Shown here piece after piece: positions 36,301-45,300 of a stretch of DNA of 64,000 nucleotides. Position 1 is the stretch's first letter; each line of letters opens with the position of its first letter. The notes beneath the pieces were generated by a model. It ran no database searches. It saw only the letters and a program-made list of their open reading frames with translations, and was not told where the DNA came from. The stretch spans positions 55,570-119,569 of the forward strand of contig JASANC010005656.1 of NCBI GenBank assembly GCA_030248135.1, in the 5' to 3' direction. Made by a program: the position numbers and the translations under genes. This stretch comes from Theristus sp. LFF4_11. Taxonomy: Eukaryota; Nematoda; Chromadorea; Monhysterida; Xyalidae.

Positions 36301-39300
36301 CGCTATTGTGGGTCCGCTGATCAAAAGGGCCAACGGCAATTTCATTGCCCGGTTTGAAAGCCCAAAGTTGGTGCACAAAATCATCACCTTCTATCGGTTG
36401 CGTATGAAGAATTGGAAAGCGTTTGGCTTGTACAACGTGCACGTGTTCAAGGATCGGAGCGAAGACGAGATCGAGCAAAATAAGAGACTGAGAAAAGTGA
36501 TGGACAAGCTCAAGGAAGCTGGTCTACACTGCTTTCAGAAATCGGACACACTTATTGGCGTCAACAATTTTCCGGGACGTACGGATCAAGAACCAGAAGT
36601 CAAGCAATTCTGGCAATGGTCGAAATGGTTGGAGACTGACCAGGCATCGACGTCGACAGCTGTCGCCTCGTCCTCCGCCACAGGAGCCATCGACACGAAT
36701 ATGGATGATTTTTAATGTGACATTTGTCAATTAAGTTATTTGCATGGTTGCCGTTGTGAGTGAAAATAGATCTGAGTTTGACGTTTCCATTTGCTGCATT
36801 ATTGATTGTCGATGAATACAGTTGCACGTTCCTGCTAATTTTATCAATCGTTGATCGAAGTGTTACAAGTTGAAGGAGTTGAATAGGTTCGATTTGACGA
36901 AGTTTATGTTGTTCGTGGAATAAATTCAATCTTATTAGTTCACTTGGTAATCTATTTCTAATGTCCATGTTTTTGCATTCCCTCAGAGGTTATTCTCAAG
37001 TTTATTACTTCCAAGCTTGCGCCTTTTTTCAGACTGTCTTATCAATTACGGCTACTTGATATAATGAGTTCCAATCGACGGCTTCAACTTGGAAAGGGAG
37101 GTTAGTTCGATCTTCAAGTATCGTTTGGCATCGTTATTTAACGAAGCACGGCCGATAAATGTGCAAACCACATTCAGTAGGTGCCCTATTCCCTTCGGGG
37201 TAGCCATGGGTGGGGCCCCCGTCGTAAAATCACCTGCCACTATTCAAAACAAAATCAACAACTCGGCTATTATGCAAATCAAATTAGGAGCCAACATAAC
37301 ACACAAGTTCATCTGTTTAGATGAATGCTTTGGTATGAGCAAGTGTTCAAGGAGAAAATGCAAGACATGCGAATTTTCAAATGCTGAACCAGTATTTGAT
37401 TCTAGCATCACTAAGAGGATCTTTTCGTCGCCATCTGGCGGATGCACGAACTGGACATGCGATACCAAAGCAGTTGTCTATTTGATCAGCTGCAAAAAAT
37501 GCCACATTCAATACGTTGGACAAACAAAACGCAAGTTTAGAGACAGGGTTGGAGAACACCTGAACTCTATAAAAAATAACAAAACTCTTCCACTGTACAA
37601 ACATTTTCAAGGTGACTGCACAATCAATGACTTTGAATGTCGCATAATTTACAAGTGTGAATTGGAAGACACTCAAGAGCTACTGTCCGCTGAGAATTTT
37701 TGGATGAGAGTGCTAAACACAATTCTACCACTTGGACTAAATGATAGAGTGCAAGGCATTGGCATCATATCCAACAAAGATTACGGACTCATGGAGTACA
37801 AAAATAAAAACGTTTATTTCACAATCCCAATACCAAGGTTCTCCAGGACGCATGGAAATCGTACTAGACATAAACTACGTAATAAAATCAACAGAGCAGG
37901 TTCAGATTTAGATTTAGAGATCACAAGAAAGCACGGTGGAATGGTATTCTTACCTGTACCGTAAACTGAGAATGAGCAATAAAGTGACTAGGGAAGCCAT
38001 TTACGACATTATACTGTGTAGAACTGACTGTGAAGACTACAAAACAAAAACTGAGTTATTTTTCGCTATTTTTGAGAGTAGCAAACATTCAAAAGAATCA
38101 CAAGCCAAACCCTATCGCTGGATTATACCGTTCAAAAACAAGGGAATGGAAATGATTCCATTCAAACGAATTTTTCGCCATCACTCGATTACCACGACTT
38201 TAGATGAAAAACAGAGAAAATTTCTCGATAATGTTTCGGTCACTTTTAAATATGAAATGCCTCTAGGACTCAAGTTCTGCAACTATTCCAAGTTTCTGAG
38301 ATTTATGGATCAAGAAGAACTGAAAAGATGGCTTTTGGCCAAATGTGCATGTTCTGACGATAAGAATGTCTACCAACCTTATAACCACGTTCTATCAGGA
38401 AATCTCGATATTATTACAGATTCGGAATTAAAGCAGTTGTTTTCTAGAGGCACAAAGTTCAGAGAACAAAAACCGATCAATTTTATTGAAGTCTACAACA
38501 GTATTATTGGATCTCTTGGTCCTCTTTTATCAAATCTAAAAAAAGTGGGCAATAATAAAAACATTGCTACGTTTGTTGAAAAGCTAAAAATCAGAATACA
38601 ACAACAAATTAGCAAGCTGTCGCATTTTCATGCACCTTCACAATTTACATGGGCAAGTAAAGAAAAACTCAAGCAGTTACATACAGACATTGTTGTTACC
38701 TCAGTTGATAAAGCTTCCAATAACTACGTATTCATTTGCAAAAAATTGTATGTTGAACAATTGAGTAATGAACTAGGCATCAGTCTCAATAATGACACCG
38801 TTGAGTGTAAAGGAAATGATACCTATTCGTTTATAGGAAAAAGCAATGAGGTTCTGCCTAAAATACTTGAAAAACACAAAAAACTAGTAAATTACTACAA
38901 TTATGCATCTGAAAGTTGGAGTGACACAGTCCCATATTTTTGCCAATCCAAAGCTGCATAAAAATCCATACAAGTTCCGCTTTATAGCAGGAGCGTCAAA
39001 ATCAAGCACAAAACCATTTGCAAACTAGTTCATGTTATTCTCAGCAATTTGAAGCGTAGGCTGATTAGCTATTGTGACGTAGCAACAGAAAAAACTAGTA
39101 AACCACTTTATTGGAGTGTTGACAGCACTCAGGAGGCTAGAAATAAGGTTGCAAGTGAGAAGTATAACATCTGTAGCTAGCGCTGACTTTAGCAATCTTT
39201 TTCCATCTCTACCACATGGGATAATCTTCCAAAACATTTTCAAGTTATAGATTTTTTCTATAAAAAACCGTAATTTTGGTAAAAAATAAACTTTTATCAA

Positions 39301-42300
39301 TTCTGATGAACCTGACTCTATTCAAAGTGGTTTTACGAATTAACGAAGTCAAGGCTCTCATTGAAGAAAGCGTTTCAGAAAATATGTTACTTTTGCAGGT
39401 CATGTGTTCCAACAGATCAAAGGGTCCCGCAAGGTGGTGCACACAGCAGTACTATAGCCAACATACACTGTCGGCTATCGAGGTCTTGTATCTTAATCAA
39501 ACAACAAACTCAAGTGCTTGCCGGATGTTGATAATCTCACTTCGGTACGTTGATGACGTTCTTTGTATCAATAATCCTGATTTTCTGGATATGGCAAAAA
39601 ATATCTATCTGTAGAATTAAATTTGGAACTCACGAGTGATGCCATGGCTAAAAAATGTGATTTTCTAGACTTCACTATCACAATCAATGACCATAACTTT
39701 TCGATTAAACCTTTTGACAAGACTGACACCTTCCCATTCAAGGTCAACAAGTTGGTTCATTCGGAATCTAACACTCACACAAAATTAGGTGCTTGCGTTT
39801 TCCTTGGGCAAACCATTCGATTTGGACGCATATGCACGGAATTGGACGATTTCGTGCATTCATGTGCGGAACTTGTATCAAGGTTGATTGGTAATGGTTA
39901 TAAAAGGGAAATGCTTATGCGCAACTTTTTCAGGATTCGATCGAATCATCAATCGCTGTTATTCAAGTTCGGAATTTATGCCGATGATCAATTTATTGCT
40001 TTGCAACAGATGATTTTCTTTTGATTGACTGATGAATAAAATGAATAAAGAGTGTGGTTTATTTATTGACACGTTTATTACAATCCAGTTAAAAACTGGA
40101 GTATCTTTTCGGTGATTTGAAGTGTCTTTCTGGTTTGAAGTTTGTCTGTTTGTTGAAGGTTGCTTTTGATTCAATGTCGAATACAGGAAAGTTCAAGATC
40201 CCAATCCACCCAAGCAATCGCACACGCGCCGATCCGTCGAACCAAGCTGCTGTGTTGACGAAAAGGAAAACGATGTCGCCGCCCAACAATCAAGGCCGGG
40301 GCGCCGCAAAACGGCACAACAACAAAGTTGGTAAAAATGAGTAATAGTATTTTGTTTTATTTTATGTTATTATATTGCTGTATTCCATGTTTGTTTGTTT
40401 TGCCATTATTGTATTCACAAATCTCAAGTCTACTCCAAATGAGGTTTTTTATTGAGTTTTTTGGGCAATGGGCACAGCTGAAGAGACCACCATTGCTCGG
40501 CGTCTTGTGCTTAGGTCGAAACGCCACTTGTTTGTTGGTTTTTTATTTGGTTAGATTCAACCAGCTATGCTATCTGCCACATGGCGTGAGCCCACTCTTC
40601 AAATCATCGTATCGAAAACACGTACCATGATTTCGCGATCACGTTGCGGGCAACTGACAGACGCAAGTTTAACACGTTAGTTTAGCTCAGCACGCAAGTT
40701 TTAACATGTGGCCATGTTATCGGGTATCTGAAAAACGGTCGTGTGATGTGGTATTAACCAACATCTCCGCTCCAATTGTTTAACAATATATCGCACAACT
40801 CCATTGTAGACCTATAACATACGCCAATCAACAAAATATCATGTTCATCTCATGGCCTACCGACTGAAAAAACATGTTCCAAGTTGCAAGAAAACGATTT
40901 CTGAAACGATATTTCAATTCAGTTAAGTCATTTCAACGCTAAAAATTGACTCTAGAAGTCATCCAAATCGAAAAACATGGAGTACGTCGGTCAAAATGAC
41001 CAAATAATGACATGTACCTAAGCACACAAAGAAGTTGGGAAGAAAATTTGGTTTGAACTTTCAAAAAATTATGCCATAAATCGAATTTTCAGAGCAAAGT
41101 AGAAGAAAAATTTTTCAAATTTTTTTTTAAGTTTGAAAAAAAAAATCCAAATTTTTTTTAAAAAAAAAAACGAAAAAAAAATAAAAAAATTTTTTTTTTT
41201 CAAAGCCCCCAACCCTAGTTGCACCAACCGTCCGAAACACCCGCCATAGCACGTAGTCGACGCGCATGTTGACTTTGTCCGCCAATTTCGGCGCGTAGAA
41301 CGTGTCGAGCGGCATCTTCTGCAGTCGTTGGTTGAGTTGATTGAGTTTCGCGAGCAGCTCGAGACACGGCGCCAGGCGCGCCTTAAAATAGTTTTCGGGT
41401 TTTTTACATTTTATCCACATCGCTGCCGCTGGACACTGACACGCGCAGAAACCACCACGATACCGTGTGTCAGAACGAAATTTCCGAAAGTTCAACTGCT
41501 AGGTGTTTCAAAACAACTAGTTTTCGAGTGTGGTAAATATTTATGTTTGCCATTTATAATAACCAACCAACCAACCAACGACTTTACTTCGCAGCTGGAT
41601 TCACCTGTTCTTCGTTGAACGGTCCCCGCTCGGTCAACAGCCGTTCACCATCATTGTCGATCATCATTTGAACGCAACGCATGTAGACACGAACAATACG
41701 AGCGAAATGACGAGTGTTCAGTGAGATCCACCAAGTCACTGCAAAAAAACATTCACGAACATGTTGGAAAAAATGTCGAACTGAGTTGGTCAACAAGACA
41801 CCACTTTTGAACATTCGGCATTTGAAGAACGCTGTCAATTGAACACACGTAAAACTTGACAAAAGTACAACAAAGTCGTACAGACTTTTGTGTTCACTCT
41901 GACACTTGAATGCGGCCTGTTGATTGGCTGCATCGAGCTCGGCAAGACGAACCAATCAGCTAATAAGCAGGCATGCCCACATGATTCACGATGTTTCACG
42001 GTAGCGAACCAACAGCAACAAACAACAGCGGCCGAACCGAGCACTTTGCTCGCCATCTCGGTCAGTCGCTCGATGCAACGCGCAAACGGCACGTGCAACG
42101 TCGCGGAGTGTGCAACGTCGTCGAACAACGTTGAGCACGGCAACACCAGGTAGACGCGCATCGCCTCGATGTCTGGCGGCGACGGTTGCGCGGCCAAATC
42201 GGCCAACACGGCCGTGCGAATGTTGTCGCGCATCTGGGTGGGCGGTGCGGGGAGGGCATGGGGAGATTTTTGGTTGTCGATTGCTTCATTCTCTCACTCA

Positions 42301-45300
42301 CTCGCACATCATTTTTTGTAGTGTTTTATCACAATGACGTTTCTGTGGCACTAGCGCACGTCACACATTTAGTGGTGGTACTGGTACTTTTTATTTGGTT
42401 AGATTGTCTGGTTACAAAACTAAAAAATGGATTTTTTAAAACCTTTTCCATCAAAACTACGTTTAAAGAATGACGTTTCGTTAAAGTCAATACCGAATGG
42501 TCAACAATCAAGTGTGACCGTTACCTCCGACTCGATCGTGGCGTCATCGTTTTCCGCCATTCGTTGTTGCAACAGTTCGAATGCGTTTCGTGCCGCGTCC
42601 AAGTCCAGACCGTGGTTGCGACCGCACGCGCCGTAATGCTGGTCACCTCTGAGAACACGTGTTCTGTTTCAGTTTGTTCCTGCACGATTTCTGTCTCATA
42701 ACTCGAGCACACTGTTGACTACTCTCAAAAGCATTTCGTATTTTGACAAAACTCGCTTCTTTTTGTGGAATAGTTCCAAAGTGTATTCAGAGTATTTATC
42801 AATAGTCAAATGCACTGTCTTCATACTGCGACCTTTTGTACATAGGACAGACAAAGACCGAAACTGAAAACGGTGTCTGCTTCAAAACACTCACTGTTTC
42901 AGGAATGACGCGTTCAAACAGGCGACACTGCTCGTCACGATCCTGTACTCGCTGGAAAGAAAGTGAGAGAACTCAGCAAACACGCGCCGTTTGTCGGAAA
43001 AGCGTGCACTTCCATTTTTTAATGACGCACCGACGCCAACAACAAAACACGCCGTCTTTCACATTCTGGCGTGCGCTGCAATGTGCAACGTTTGCTCTCG
43101 CTTTTCCCGGTTTCATTGCATGCTTGTAGCTGTGTAACAACACTACAGTCGAATTTTAAATTATAGGCAATCAGCTGATTGGTGTGTGATGTCGTGTGAC
43201 GCACGCATTCTGGTCTTGAGTTCAACTGTAGATTGAAGTTACTTCGTGAAAACAAAAGAAAGTGCACGCTCTTCGGAAACCGAGTTTACCAAAATGACAC
43301 AAGGCTTGACTGGCAATTCGTTTTTTCAACTAAAAAACGATAAGTTTCGTTGATATTTGAATGCTCCCATCATAGTGACGATTTCTTCACAAAACAAGAT
43401 TGCAACCCCCGCAAAAAGGGCACAATTACGAAGTCAACACGTGCAAGTCGCTATTTCGGATTCGTTCAAGCGAAAGACTGACGATTGGTTCGGCGGCTAC
43501 TGGCGGTCCGGGAACGGAGACGTAGCCATCCTGGAAGAAGCAAAAAAGCAAACGCAAAATGTCGCACAGTCAGCAGCTGGAGCTGGTTGTCACACGGAGC
43601 CTGGTGCCTTGCTCCAGAACTCCATTTTTTCTCTTCAACTTTTTCAACTTCAACTTTATTTTAACATGCAGCATCGAATTTTTCTCACCGAATTTCGTTT
43701 AAAATCACAATCGGAACATTGTCATGCTCTCAAAAAGCGATTGCAAACCTGTGCTCAAAACAGGGTGTTTATTTCCGCACTCAAGAACGCTGCTCTTGAT
43801 TCGTATATGAATTTTGAAATAACGTCAGAAAAAAACATCAAATCAACCCAGATTGCATGAATGTTCACCGCATTTCAACGCATCCAACATCCGACGCAGA
43901 GAAAAGGGGCCGGAACAAAATCGCCGTCTTGTTTTTCCAAACCTGCGACTGACAAAGATAGACGAACGACTGGTCGCCGCCGGCGTACACGCCGAAAACG
44001 GGCGAATCAATCGAAGGCACCGCGGTCGGTTGCGAGAGCGCGATTTCGTCATCTTGCGAATTCTGTTCATCGGTCTCGCTATTGCCGTCGGTAGCAGTGC
44101 TACTAACAGTGCCGTTCGTCTTCTGCTGCTTTGTGTTATTGGTTTTGTTTCTGTACAGAAGCTCTTTCGCTCGTAACTGTCGTTCATCGATGCCGAGTTG
44201 GCCGACAGCGGCGGCGCCCCACGCGTACAGACGGCGCCCGACGACCGCCAGGGTGTGACGGCTGAAAACGGAAAGAAATAGAAAATAAAATGTTGCTCGT
44301 TTGAAACAAAAGGTTACATGCGTTTCTATTATGAATCAGATACGTCACTATTTTTTAGAACTGACAAAAAATATTCGTTTCTTCGCTTGATTTCGGAGAA
44401 AAAAGACCACAATTCACTCATGAAAGTGATCGTGACGGAGTTGCGGCGCGGTACGCCACTGCGCTGTTTGTTATAAGCGTTGTGTTCTGTTCACTAGTCT
44501 CTTCACTTGATTGACACACCTCAAGCACGGGACAATTAACTGAACCAATTTTTTGGGTCTCTCTGCTTCTCTGGGAAGTAGTACGCAAGCATTCATTTAC
44601 AAAAAAAACGAGGGAGTCTTGCTCATTCTCCGCAGCAGGCGGTCCACCTGGCCGAACCCGCAAACTTTTCGAATCACACAAATCAACCAATTTTCATGAC
44701 GGTTCACTGCATTTCGGCCAGGCCAACATCATCATCATCATCAAGAAGAGGGGTGGCCTCATCAGTGAGGTGCCCCACTCAATGATCAACCAACCGTCCA
44801 CAGGCGACCCTGAGCACCTTCGAGCCCATCAGCTCGGCCACCTGCATCGGCAGCGCCCAGCAATGCTCCTCGACGTCGCCGGACACTTTGCGACCGACGC
44901 CAAGTTGGCCGCATTCATTTGCGCCGAACGTGAACAGGCGACCGTCCTGGAAATGGTGCGTGGAAAAACGGTTTCTTCTTTTCATAATCTAAAGACAAGA
45001 GTGTTGCCCCCAATCCGACCACCAATTAGCAACTCTAGTACGAAATTTCACTCTAAAATTGGCCCTCAACAGCACACGGACAAGCACAGAAATACAGTAG
45101 GAAATCAATTATCATCAATCACGCACGACCATTATAGTCTACTCCTAATTCTAATGAAGTTATTATGATTTTCAGTTTCAGTATGACATGAACGTCATGG
45201 AAATTGCCATTCAGGAATTCATCGGAAAGTGCATCAGAAAATAATAACGGTACGGAAACGAAACGATGTACTAGATACATTTCCACAGTTCGGGGTCTAT

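Larger units (their letters stand above)
35233..41217. mobile_element. composite insertion, hAT-like ends, 8-bp duplication
   Basis: The sequence starts TAGGGTTAGGGG and ends CCCCCAACCCTA, an inverted terminal repeat, followed inward at both ends by long poly-A/poly-T. Both sides are flanked by GTTGCACC (35225-35232 and 41218-41225), an 8-bp direct repeat typical of hAT insertions. The interior from about 35.8 to 40.3 kb is a Penelope-like retroelement. It lies in the HERC intron between exons 41381-41229 and 34750-34646, its right end inside the first 11 bases of the intron. Removing it gives a roughly 0.5-kb intron. No transposase is seen. Confidence 0.75.

Noticed and set aside
36600..36968. 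Minus-strand open frame beginning MDIRNRLPSELIRLN within the retroelement
   Set aside because: It overlaps the end of ORF1 on the other strand, and no domain was recognised. A reversed fragment of another element remains possible.
43843..44187. Frameshift in the HERC linker before GGDQSF
   Set aside because: A careful re-read showed one continuous frame; the apparent shift was a reading error on my part.
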